Shown: positions 1 to 5,466, numbered from the stretch's first letter. The stretch: DNA of 8,093 bases from an uncultured Clostridia bacterium (GCA_944384865.1 CALWVC010000065.1:1-8093), one strand, 5' to 3'. Numbers and translations: made by a program. Notes: generated from the sequence alone by a model not told the origin.

Positions 1-796
1 ATGTCCCCAGCAGCGTATTGATGACGACGGCGTCTACGATATGCAGCGTGCGTTTTGGATTTATCGGAGCATTTGGCTGATCCAACCCTTTTTTCAACGC
101 AAACAGCAGGGAAAACAGTAGCGGGGAGCAAAGCAAGCCTACAATCAGGAAAAATATAGTCTGGGAGCGGAGGCTGCCGAACAGCGTATGCAGCAGTCCT
201 TCAAATGCAGCGTCGGAACGGATCAGAAGCGGAATGACGATCAGCAGTACAGGTACGGCGCAACACAGCCCCAGCAGAATTTTTAACAGGGTTCTGGATG
301 TTCTACCGGTTCTGGCAAACAGCGACCGGAACGGACACACGATATATGCAACCGGCAGGTAAAACAGGGTGCGCGCAATATCGATTGCAGTTCTCCAGCC
401 GGTATGGCGGTTGCTTTTGCAGCTGATACTTAAAAACAGGCAGGTGCACAACACCATCAGCCAAAACAGGCAAAATCGGATCAGAAGATCGCTGTATAGT
501 GTGAATACGATAGAACATGCACAGCCAAATCCCGCACAAAGTAAGCTGAAAGCATTGATACGACGTAATGGCAGCAGATAGCACACAGACAAAGCGATCA
601 GGCCAAGATACGACAGCGTAAAGCCAAGATAAAATCCGCCGTCTAAGGTGAAGACAGCGCCCAGCGCACACAGCAGAACAGTGAAAAAAGCGCAGGCATA
701 ATCCCTGGAGGTTGCGTCAACGGCAGGTTTTGGCGGTGCAGGCGTATAATAAGAACCATTCGATGAGGACGATGCCGGCTGAACTGGTTGATACAT
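1..796 (-). CDS. DUF4153/DUF4173-like polytopic membrane protein, C-terminus beyond left edge
   Basis: The frame is open from an ATG at 796 to the window edge and gives 265 residues with no stop. An AAGGAG ribosome site lies 8 nt upstream of the ATG. The N-terminus (about residues 1-31) is polar and rich in Ser, Pro and Tyr, so probably cytoplasmic. Hydrophobic segments follow at roughly 33-50, 55-76, 81-99, 105-124, 171-193 and 213-234. The stretch around 168-200 (basic residues, then a long helix ending in SDAAFEGLL) resembles the conserved core of DUF4153/DUF4173 membrane proteins of Clostridia; this family call is from memory of the pattern. The gene is third in a leftward unit after a DUF2975 protein and an XRE regulator, 35 bp after the regulator. 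Its function is unknown. Membrane protein is near certain; the family name is moderately sure. Confidence 0.8.
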   Translation of the reverse strand, partial: MYQPVQPASSSSNGSYYTPAPPKPAVDATSRDYACAFFTVLLCALGAVFTLDGGFYLGFTLSYLGLIALSVCYLLPLRRINAFSLLCAGFGCACSIVFTLYSDLLIRFCLFWLMVLCTCLFLSISCKSNRHTGWRTAIDIARTLFYLPVAYIVCPFRSLFARTGRTSRTLLKILLGLCCAVPVLLIVIPLLIRSDAAFEGLLHTLFGSLRSQTIFFLIVGLLCSPLLFSLLFALKKGLDQPNAPINPKRTLHIVDAVVINTLLGT

Positions 797-831
797 GAAA
801 ATCACTCCTTCAAAATTGAACGGACAGAGGT

Positions 832-1035
832 TTATTTTTCATATTTTAAAATATCGCCGGGTTGGCACTGCAGAACCTCACAGATCTTTTCCAGTGTGGA
901 AAAACGGATGGCTTTTGCCTTGCCGGTTTTTAAAATCGAAAGGTTGGCCTGGGTGATGCCGATTTGCTCGGCCAGCGCGCCGGAAGACATTTTTCGTTTG
1001 GCCAGCATGACGTCTAAATTAACGATAATTTTCAT
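832..1035 (-). CDS. Small Cro/CI (XRE) family transcriptional regulator, YozG-like
   Basis: The product has 67 residues and is essentially a single helix-turn-helix domain. The order is MKIIVNLDVMLAKRKM, then SGALAEQIGITQANLSILKTG as the helix-turn-helix (about 17-37), then FSTLEKICEVLQCQPGDIL, which is the typical closing helix of short Cro/CI proteins of the YozG type. It should bind DNA as a dimer in the cytoplasm. The start is fixed by an AGGAAGG ribosome site that overlaps the stop of the upstream DUF2975 gene; only 10 bp separate the two genes, so translation is probably coupled. In such cassettes the regulator is usually thought to control its own operon with the membrane partners; here that is inference. 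No ligand domain is present. Confidence 0.92.
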   Translation of the reverse strand: MKIIVNLDVMLAKRKMSSGALAEQIGITQANLSILKTGKAKAIRFSTLEKICEVLQCQPGDILKYEK

Positions 1036-1045
1036 AGTGCCTTCC

Positions 1046-1480
1046 TCATATTGTCAATTCGTTTTCTGCTTTTAAATCGGTCGCGGTTGATAAAATGTTT
1101 TTGACGACCCGCAGGATCATCCCCATAAAACCGGCTGCGGCGCAGACCAGAAACAAAGAATAAAAAGCAAAGCCGCCGGCAAGCGTCAGGATACACACGG
1201 CAAAGCAGCACCAGGATATATATCGGAGCAGACAGGTGTTTTGCGACACAAACACCTGGCCGTGCCGAATATTATGCAGCAGCCGATGCAGCAGAACGAT
1301 TGCAATAAAAGCGATGCCGACGCAGATATAAAAGATGAGCAAGCCGAAAGTATAAGCCCAGTCGGCGCGGGTCAGATGCCGGATCACAAACGGCGCAAAA
1401 AAGCAGGCGGTCAACAAAACGACGGCGCAGATGTACAGCAATGCAATAGACAGCGTCACAGATTTTCTGGAATTCCACAT
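1046..1480 (-). CDS. DUF2975 family membrane protein
   Basis: The product has 144 residues with four predicted membrane helices at about 8-31, 43-66, 86-104 and 107-125. A loop reading RHGQVFVSQNTCLLR (72-86) and a C-terminal tail KAENELTI match the usual pattern of DUF2975 proteins, which are about 140-180 residues long and commonly sit directly beside a small Cro/CI regulator. The ATG at 1480 follows a GGGAG site at about 10 nt. It is the first gene of the leftward unit and lies just downstream of a near-consensus promoter. Its biochemical role is not known. Partnership with the regulator and the downstream membrane protein is inferred from the tight spacing. Confidence 0.88.
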   Translation of the reverse strand: MWNSRKSVTLSIALLYICAVVLLTACFFAPFVIRHLTRADWAYTFGLLIFYICVGIAFIAIVLLHRLLHNIRHGQVFVSQNTCLLRYISWCCFAVCILTLAGGFAFYSLFLVCAAAGFMGMILRVVKNILSTATDLKAENELTI

Positions 1481-1512
1481 AACATGCTCTCTCCCGGTAT
1501 AGGTTTTGGTAC

Positions 1513-1541
1513 ACTATAGCACAAAATTTATTGTTTGTCAA
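1513..1541 (-). promoter_or_regulatory. Sigma-A type promoter for the DUF2975-XRE-membrane protein unit
   Basis: On the minus strand TTGACA (1541-1536) and TATAGT (1518-1513) are separated by 17 bp. Transcription would start near 1506, leaving a leader of about 25 nt before the DUF2975 start. The flanking DNA is AT-rich. No riboswitch fits in so short a leader, so control would be by a protein, perhaps the unit's own XRE regulator. Confidence 0.85.
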
Positions 1542-1582
1542 TAAAAAATAATTGAAAAACAATAATAAAAGTATATGAAGAA

Positions 1583-1613
1583 ACGCAGACTGCCGTTATA
1601 TAACAGTCTGCGT
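1583..1613 (-). terminator. Hairpin terminator downstream of hpt
   Basis: A perfect 10-bp stem (1583-1592 with 1604-1613) has an 11-nt loop and is followed on the minus strand by TTCTTC and further T-rich sequence. It begins 21 bp after the hpt stop and precedes the promoter of the next minus-strand unit, so it fits an intrinsic terminator isolating hpt. The T tract is imperfect, so some readthrough is possible. Confidence 0.7.
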
Positions 1614-1634
1614 CTGAGAAGTTGCTATGTAGAT

Positions 1635-2198
1635 TCAGTTGCTGTAAATCGCCGGATCCAATACGCCGATGAACGGCAGCTGGCGATATTGCTCGTTATA
1701 GTCCAGCCCGTATCCAACCACGAATTCATCAGGGATGCTGATGCCCTCAAAATCTATCGGGACATCTACCTTGCGCCGTTCCGGTTTGTTTAAAAGCGTG
1801 CAGAGCCTGACGCTTTGCGCGCCTTTGGACTTCAGATATTTCAAAATGCAGGACAGGGTATTGCCGGAGTCTAAAATGTCCTCCACAATCAGCACGTCAA
1901 AATCCTGCAGGTTTGTACATTTTAAATCCAGCCGCAGATTAACATTGCCGCAGGAGACGGTATTGGAGCCGTAAGAGGAAGCCTGCATAAAATCAATAGA
2001 CATGGGGACGGTGATATGCCGCATCAGATCGGCCATAAAGACCACGGACCCTTTCAGGATGCCCACCATCAACAGCGGTTTGTTCGACCCGGCATAGGCG
2101 GCATTGATTTCCTGTGCAATCCGCCGCACCGTTTGTTGCAGTTGTTCTTCAGAAATCAGTACCCGGGAAATGTCCGGAAAAACGCCCAGATCTGCCAT
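1635..2198 (-). CDS. hpt: Hypoxanthine (guanine) phosphoribosyltransferase
   Basis: This cytoplasmic purine salvage enzyme transfers the phosphoribosyl group of PRPP to hypoxanthine or guanine, giving IMP or GMP. The product has 187 residues, close to the usual 175-190. Family marks in order: LKGSVVFMADL (48-58, pyrophosphate loop), SIDFMQASSYG (67-77), the PRPP-binding VLIVEDILDSGNTL (102-115) with the adjacent acidic pair E106-D107, and FVVGYGLDYNEQYRQLPFIGVL (159-180), which holds the base-binding region. The PRPP loop reads DSGNT where DTGLT or DSGLT is common, a mild variant. The ATG at 2198 is chosen because GGAGG lies 10 nt upstream and the protein then begins where homologues do; a longer frame from 2240 has no ribosome site. 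It is divergent from a purine permease, which fits a joint salvage role. Confidence 0.96.
   Translation of the reverse strand: MADLGVFPDISRVLISEEQLQQTVRRIAQEINAAYAGSNKPLLMVGILKGSVVFMADLMRHITVPMSIDFMQASSYGSNTVSCGNVNLRLDLKCTNLQDFDVLIVEDILDSGNTLSCILKYLKSKGAQSVRLCTLLNKPERRKVDVPIDFEGISIPDEFVVGYGLDYNEQYRQLPFIGVLDPAIYSN
2158..2171. promoter_or_regulatory. Sequence resembling a Noc-binding site, inside hpt
   Basis: The 14 bases agree at 12 positions with the B. subtilis Noc-binding consensus ATTTCCCGGGAAAT as I recall it; the half CCCGGGAAAT is exact. It overlaps Ile-Ser-Arg codons near the 5' end of hpt. The codon preference of this genome (TCC, CGG) could produce it by chance, so it is only a candidate. 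Confidence 0.35.
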
Positions 2199-2208
2199 TT
2201 GGTTTCCG

Positions 2209-2213
2209 CCTCC
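2209..2213 (-). promoter_or_regulatory. Ribosome binding site that fixes the hpt start
   Basis: GGAGG on the minus strand lies 10 nt upstream of the ATG at 2198. The in-frame ATG at 2240 has no such site and would add 14 residues not expected in this family. Confidence 0.8.
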
Positions 2214-2292
2214 ATCTTTTATAATATAGAAGCATAACATAAAATATAATCACATAGATGAATAAATTATGAATAAAGAGAAGAAATCGGGG

Positions 2293-2333
2293 AGATTTTG
2301 TAAAAATCTTGGTTTTAAATTTACATAAAACCA
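2293..2333. repeat. Two back-to-back small hairpins in the hpt/permease gap
   Basis: AGATTTT (2293-2299) pairs with AAAATCT (2303-2309) over a 3-nt loop. Immediately next to it, TGGTTTTA (2310-2317) pairs with TAAAACCA (2326-2333) over an 8-nt loop. Both dyads are perfect and AT-rich. They lie upstream of the permease promoter and, if hpt is transcribed from the candidate promoter near 2337-2367, inside the hpt leader. They may act as transcript structure or as protein binding sites; no known RNA family is recognised. Confidence 0.5.
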
Positions 2334-2336
2334 CCA

Positions 2337-2367
2337 TATATAGCGATTTTCACAGAGAAACAGTCAA
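2337..2367 (-). promoter_or_regulatory. Weak candidate promoter for hpt
   Basis: On the minus strand TTGACT (2367-2362) is followed after 17 to 19 bp by GCTATA/TATATA (within 2344-2337). The -35 element is good and the -10 element is poor. It would give hpt a leader of about 130 nt containing the two hairpins. I see no better element nearer the gene. Confidence 0.3.
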
Positions 2368-2393
2368 AATTTAGGGCAATATGTGCAAAGCCG

Positions 2394-2420
2394 AAATTAT
2401 TGACACATTATGAATAATTT
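2394..2420. promoter_or_regulatory. Dyad overlapping the permease promoter, possible operator
   Basis: AAATTATT (2394-2401) and AATAATTT (2413-2420) form a perfect 8-bp inverted repeat with an 11-bp centre. It covers the -35 element and most of the spacer, where a bound repressor would block RNA polymerase. The left flank reads GCCGAAATTATTG, which partly resembles the Firmicute PurBox core CCGAAC; the match is not good enough to name PurR. Confidence 0.4.
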
Positions 2421-2428
2421 GTTATAAT
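2400..2428 (+). promoter_or_regulatory. Perfect-consensus sigma-A promoter for the purine permease
   Basis: TTGACA (2400-2405) and TATAAT (2423-2428) are separated by 17 bp, an exact consensus. The start of transcription would be near 2435, leaving about 27 nt before the TTG start codon, too short for a riboswitch. Confidence 0.9.
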
Positions 2429-2442
2429 AACATTAAAATTCA

Positions 2443-2451
2443 AGGTGGAGG
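2443..2451 (+). promoter_or_regulatory. Ribosome binding site supporting a TTG start
   Basis: AGGTGGAGG ends 10 nt before the TTG at 2462. The protein from that TTG begins FKLKENGT, the usual start of AzgA-type permeases, whereas the first in-frame ATG (residue 25) would cut into the first membrane helix. Confidence 0.8.
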
Positions 2452-2461
2452 TTGAGGAATA

Positions 2462-3871
2462 TTGTTTAAACTAAAAGAAAATGGCACTAAGGTTTCGACC
2501 GAAATCATTGCCGGTATTACCACGTTTTTTACAATGGCGTATATCATCATTGTAAACCCGCGCATGCTGTCGCAGGCAGGTATGGAATGGGGCGCGGTTT
2601 TTCTGGCGACGATTATCGCGTCGGTGATCGGTACGCTGATTATGGGACTGGTGGCCAACGTGCCGTATGCGCAGGCACCGGGCATGGGGCTGAACGCATT
2701 CTTTGTATTTACGGTTTGTTTTACGCTGGGGTTCACCTGGAAGCAGGCGCTGTCGATGGTATTCATTTGCGGTATCTTTAATATTATCATCACGGTTACG
2801 AAGATCCGCAAATATATCATTAAATCTATTCCGCACAGTTTGCAGAATGCGATCGGCGGCGGCATCGGCCTGTTTATCGCTTATGTAGGTGTGAAAAACG
2901 CCGGGCTGATCAATTTTACGAGCGATCCGGGGACTTATACGCTGCTGGACAGCGGATCGGTTATTTCCAGTTCGGCGGCAATAACGCCCGCGATCGTGCA
3001 ACTGAATACACCGTCGGTGTTGCTGGCGATTTTCGGCCTGGTTCTGATTGTTGCGTTGTTGGTTCTGAAAGTCAAGGGCGCGCTGCTGATCGGCATTATT
3101 GTTACAACGCTGGTAGGCTTGATTCCCGGTATCGGCGTGACCAGCTTAGGCAATACCACCGATTTTGTGGAATGCTGTCAGGCGTTGCCGACAACGTTTG
3201 GCGCGATTTTCACATCAGAAGGTCTACCTTCATTATTTACCAGTTTGGACAAGCTGCCCTTAGTATTGTTGACGATCTTTGCTTTCAGCATTTCCGATAC
3301 CTTTGACACAATCGGGACCTTTATCGGTACCGGGCGGAAATCCGGCATCTTCAGCGAAGAAGATGAAAAGACGCTGGAATCCAGCGCCGGCTTTAAGTCG
3401 AAAATGGATAAAGCGTTGTTTGCAGATGCGACCGCAACTTCCATTGGCGCAATTTTTGGTACATCCAATACGACCACTTATGTGGAAAGTGCAGCCGGTA
3501 TCGGCGCGGGCGGACGCACGGGTTTAACCAGCGTCGTAGTTGCGATCTGTTTTATGCTCAGTGCATTTTTGGCGTCTTTTGTCAGTGCAGTGCCGAACGC
3601 GGCTACAGCACCGGTTTTGATTATTGTGGGCGTTATGATGATGAGTTCGTTTGCCGAGATTAAATGGAGCGATCTGAACGAAGCGATTCCGGCGTTTTTC
3701 GCCAGTGTGTTTATGGCATTTTTCTACTCCATTTCCTATGGTATCGCCGCCGGATTTTTAATGTATTGTATCGTCAAGATCTTTTCAGGCAAAGCCAAAG
3801 AAGTTCATCCGATTATGTGGGTTTCTACGGCATTGTTCATTTTGAATTTTGTACTGCTGGCAATCATTTAA
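2462..3871 (+). CDS. NCS2 family (AzgA/PbuG-like) purine base permease
   Basis: This is an integral membrane transporter of 469 residues, the usual AzgA-group length; members take up adenine, guanine or hypoxanthine, probably by proton symport. Conserved marks: ENGTKVSTEIIAGITTFFTMAYI at the N-terminus (6-28), VPYAQAPGMGLNAFF (67-81), the helix-breaking SDTFDTIGTFIG (278-289) and GTSNTTTYVESAAGIGAGGRTGLTS (333-357), the last two being the substrate-site regions of the family. About a dozen or more hydrophobic segments are present. Translation starts at TTG. It is divergent from hpt, so imported bases would go straight to IMP or GMP. Exact substrate cannot be told from sequence; hypoxanthine/guanine is favoured by the hpt neighbour. 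A consensus promoter and an overlapping dyad suggest strong, repressible expression. Confidence 0.95.
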   Translation: MFKLKENGTKVSTEIIAGITTFFTMAYIIIVNPRMLSQAGMEWGAVFLATIIASVIGTLIMGLVANVPYAQAPGMGLNAFFVFTVCFTLGFTWKQALSMVFICGIFNIIITVTKIRKYIIKSIPHSLQNAIGGGIGLFIAYVGVKNAGLINFTSDPGTYTLLDSGSVISSSAAITPAIVQLNTPSVLLAIFGLVLIVALLVLKVKGALLIGIIVTTLVGLIPGIGVTSLGNTTDFVECCQALPTTFGAIFTSEGLPSLFTSLDKLPLVLLTIFAFSISDTFDTIGTFIGTGRKSGIFSEEDEKTLESSAGFKSKMDKALFADATATSIGAIFGTSNTTTYVESAAGIGAGGRTGLTSVVVAICFMLSAFLASFVSAVPNAATAPVLIIVGVMMMSSFAEIKWSDLNEAIPAFFASVFMAFFYSISYGIAAGFLMYCIVKIFSGKAKEVHPIMWVSTALFILNFVLLAII

Positions 3872-3944
3872 GTTGTCAATGTAAGCTGATTGAATGAATG
3901 CCGGCGTTGATTCACCGGCGCAATAAGAACATCGTTTTGAAAAT

Positions 3945-3982
3945 ATAGCGCAGGACATCTCTTTGAGAATGTCCTGCGCTAT
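3945..3982. terminator. Strong bidirectional terminator hairpin
   Basis: A perfect 14-bp stem (3945-3958 with 3969-3982) encloses a 10-nt loop that can add a CTC/GAG pairing. The plus-strand tail is GGTTTTC and the minus-strand tail is ATTTTCAAAA, so it can stop transcription from the permease and from noc alike. Confidence 0.8.
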
Positions 3983-4148
3983 GGTTTTCAGTAAAATGTT
4001 TCCGATTTTTCAGATGGTATAAGTGATCGTGCTGCTTTACCGGATGTATGAAACAGCTTTTTGTCTTCAGACCTTGCACATTGTCTGGTGAGTTTTTGGA
4101 GATTGACATACTGACGCACTGCAATGGATATTATAAAAATTAAGTTGT

Positions 4149-4172
4149 ATTTTGCGCGCTGTTACGCAAAAT
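4149..4172 (-). terminator. Hairpin just after the noc stop codon
   Basis: ATTTTGCG (4149-4156) pairs perfectly with CGCAAAAT (4165-4172) over an 8-nt loop, 2 bp beyond the noc stop. The T run on the minus strand (AATTTTTAT) is about 7 nt further on, so it may be a weak terminator or an mRNA end-protecting stem, with the 3945-3982 hairpin as backup. Confidence 0.45.
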
Positions 4173-4174
4173 GG

Positions 4175-5023
4175 TTATTCGCTGCTGGCGGGTGTGTGAG
4201 ATTCCGGTTGCGCTAATGAGGATTTCGGGATTGTGACCGTATAACGAATATAGTCTTCGGTTTCACACCGGTCGCTTTGCGCGCAAATGCCGGACATTTT
4301 CATGGTATCGATCGCCCGGTTGATGGAATTGACAAAAATCCGGATATCCCGGATAATGAAGTTGCGGCGTTTGGTTTCCGGCGTTTCCGGCATCAGCAGC
4401 CGGTCGATCATTTTATCAGTTTGTTCTACGGTATAGCCTTTGACAATGACCTCATTCAGTGCGACGCTGCGCAGCTGATCGTCTGCAATGCGCAGCAGCG
4501 CCCGGGCGTGCCGCTCGCTTAGCTGCATATTTTCAATGCTTTCCTGCTGTGCGCCGGTCAGTTTTAAAAGACGCAGCTTGTTGGCCAGCGTGGACTGCGC
4601 CATACATAGCAGATGTGCGGCCTCTGACTGTGTTAAATCCCAGGATCGCATCAGCATATCAATTGCATGTGCTTCTTCAAAAAAGGTTAGATCCCGGCGC
4701 TGCAGATTTTCCAGCAGCGCATAGACGCCGGCCTGCAATTCGCCGGCAGGCAGAACATAGCAGGGGATTTCCCGCATGCCCAAAGCTTTGGCGGCCTGCA
4801 GCCTGCGCAATCCGGCCAAAAGTTCATATTCGTTGGTGCGGTTCAGCGGTCGCACGGCAATCGGTTGCAGAATCCCGTTTTTCTGAATACTCTCGGCAAG
4901 GGCACGGAAGGCCTGAGGATCCTCTGTGTGCCGCAGATTCTGGGTTCTGACCCGGATCGAATCCGGGTTTAAAAACAGTAGCTGTTTTTTGTTTGTTTGC
5001 TGTTTAGATCTCAAAAGCTTCAT
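4175..5023 (-). CDS. noc: Noc-like nucleoid occlusion protein (ParB/Spo0J superfamily)
   Basis: Noc proteins bind Noc-binding sites, form CTP-dependent clamps on DNA and keep the division septum off the nucleoid. The product has 282 residues (B. subtilis Noc: 283). Order: ParB N-terminal domain (about 15-110) with LAESIQKNGILQPIAVRP, GLRRLQAAKALG (71-82) and ENLQRRDL (105-112); helix-turn-helix TQSEAAHLLCMAQSTLANKLRLLKL (131-155); LSERHARALLRI (168-179); and a C-terminal dimer region with RDIRIFVNSINRAID (225-239) ending YTVTIPK, which aligns to Noc rather than Spo0J. Q143, K149, K154 and R171 are the Noc-type specificity residues. Two oddities: the usual GERR is GLRR, and the N-terminus (MKLLRSKQQTNKKQ) lacks a clear FFGLG-type amphipathic helix. 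No parA is adjacent. The ATG at 5023 has AAGGG 9 nt upstream; a longer frame from 5095 has no ribosome site and would include the promoter. Confidence 0.85.
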   Translation of the reverse strand: MKLLRSKQQTNKKQLLFLNPDSIRVRTQNLRHTEDPQAFRALAESIQKNGILQPIAVRPLNRTNEYELLAGLRRLQAAKALGMREIPCYVLPAGELQAGVYALLENLQRRDLTFFEEAHAIDMLMRSWDLTQSEAAHLLCMAQSTLANKLRLLKLTGAQQESIENMQLSERHARALLRIADDQLRSVALNEVIVKGYTVEQTDKMIDRLLMPETPETKRRNFIIRDIRIFVNSINRAIDTMKMSGICAQSDRCETEDYIRYTVTIPKSSLAQPESHTPASSE

Positions 5024-5055
5024 GATAAACAACCCTTCGCGTCTTTGTAATCCAT

Positions 5056-5064
5056 ATAATACCA
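5056..5064 (-). promoter_or_regulatory. Extended -10 promoter element for noc
   Basis: On the minus strand TGGTATTAT (5064-5056) is an extended -10 element. No convincing -35 is present at 16-18 bp. Transcription would begin near 5049, about 26 nt before the noc start at 5023. Confidence 0.45.
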
Positions 5065-5068
5065 TATA

Positions 5069-5141
5069 TTGTAGACGAATGCATCTGTTTTTCATCGCGT
5101 AAAACGACAGAAACAGTTTTTGTGATAAGAAAAGTCTACAA
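5069..5141. repeat. Separated inverted repeat upstream of noc
   Basis: TTGTAGAC (5069-5076) and GTCTACAA (5134-5141) are exact reverse complements with 57 bp between them. The proximal copy is next to the noc -10 element. They could be paired binding sites, but an 8-bp match in a gap this size can arise by chance. Confidence 0.3.
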
Positions 5142-5195
5142 AAGCTGAAAAAAACTTACAGGATCAACAATATATATTTATTTTATTTAACTCTG

Positions 5196-5222
5196 TTGCT
5201 TTTTTCGAGATTGTGATATAAT
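5196..5222 (+). promoter_or_regulatory. Promoter for the nadABC operon
   Basis: TATAAT at 5217-5222 is preceded by TGA, giving an extended -10 (TGnTATAAT). A TTGCTT at 5196-5201 is the best -35 but at a short 15-bp spacing. Transcription would start near 5229, giving a leader of about 234 nt before nadA. Confidence 0.65.
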
Positions 5223-5239
5223 ATAAAAACAGCAGAAAA

Positions 5240-5409
5240 GCCGCTTTTTATCATGGCGTCTCGGTTGACGAACAAGCGGCGGGAAAGACGGCGCGTTCAA
5301 AGTAAAAGCTTTATTTGTTGCGAAAGCAATGAAACAACAAGCGGGAGCACATATTTTTATGAGGCATTTCAGTTGTTGTTTGGGCGATGAAAAACGCAGC
5401 TTTGAAATG
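5240..5409 (+). promoter_or_regulatory. Structured nadABC leader with alternative pairings
   Basis: Helices seen by eye: GCCGCTT (5240-5246) with AAGCGGC (5274-5280), enclosing CGTC/GACG (5257-5260, 5267-5270); TTGC/GCAA (5318-5321, 5326-5329) closing a GAAA loop, within TTGTTG/CAACAA (5315-5320, 5335-5340); AAACAACAA (5332-5340) with TTGTTGTTT (5373-5381); and CATTTCA (5365-5371) with TGAAATG (5403-5409). The second and third compete for the same bases. The third would enclose the ribosome site and start of a small ORF. This suggests a conformational switch, but matches no NAD riboswitch class that I can recall, and no terminator is obvious. Confidence 0.4.
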
Positions 5410-5466
5410 ATAGATGTTGTTATCGGCGTAAAAAATCATTTGTGTGATGTGAGGGGTTACATATGA
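5359..5466 (+). CDS. Possible 35-residue leader peptide upstream of nadA
   Basis: The frame runs from ATG at 5359 to TGA at 5464-5466 and would encode MRHFSCCLGDEKRSFEMIDV and 15 further residues. Its stop overlaps the nadA start in an ATGA junction, the layout of translational coupling. A GGGAG at 5343-5347 lies 11 nt upstream, a slightly long spacing. It is too short to judge by homology, I recognise no family, and no run of regulatory codons is evident. It may be chance; the junction and ribosome site are the only support. Confidence 0.25.
   Translation: MRHFSCCLGDEKRSFEMIDVVIGVKNHLCDVRGYI

Larger units (their letters stand above)
3872..4174. other. Convergent gap between the permease and noc, no gene seen
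   Basis: Apart from a strong hairpin (3945-3982), a second hairpin near the noc stop (4149-4172) and a short GCCGG/CCGGC pair near 3900-3917, I see nothing. The 70-codon minus-strand frame from 4124 has no ribosome site, reads through the large hairpin, and its product resembles nothing known to me. Confidence 0.6.
5024..5462. other. Divergent control region between noc and nadA
   Basis: This 439-bp gap is AT-rich in the half next to noc and contains promoters in both directions, an 8-bp inverted repeat, and a structured nadA leader with a possible short upstream ORF. A 45-codon frame at 5253-5390 has no ribosome site. I recognise no RNA gene or known riboswitch. Confidence 0.6.

Noticed and set aside
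2229..2461. Purine riboswitch upstream of the purine permease
   Set aside because: The permease promoter leaves only about 27 nt of leader, and the conserved purine-aptamer core sequences are not seen anywhere in the gap on either strand.
2462..3477. Several other open frames on both strands within the permease gene
   Set aside because: They are shadow frames of a clear NCS2 transporter and have no independent start signals.
3912..4124. Minus-strand 70-codon frame in the convergent gap
   Set aside because: It runs through the 14-bp terminator hairpin, lacks a ribosome site, and the product has no recognisable features.
4103..4134. Plus-strand TTGACA and TATTAT as a promoter
   Set aside because: The spacing is 20 bp and there is no plus-strand gene downstream, only the end of noc on the other strand.
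5024..5095. Longer Noc N-terminus starting at 5095
   Set aside because: No ribosome site precedes that ATG, and the best noc -10 element lies inside the extension. The ATG at 5023 has a well-placed AAGGG.
5253..5390. 45-codon plus-strand ORF in the nad leader
   Set aside because: There is no ribosome site, and it lies across the predicted first helix. The product is rich in Arg and Lys without a recognisable pattern.
5229..5462. NAD-I or NAD-II riboswitch in the nadA leader
   Set aside because: I could not find the conserved cores I remember for either class, and the known hosts of those classes differ. A covariance-model search would settle it.
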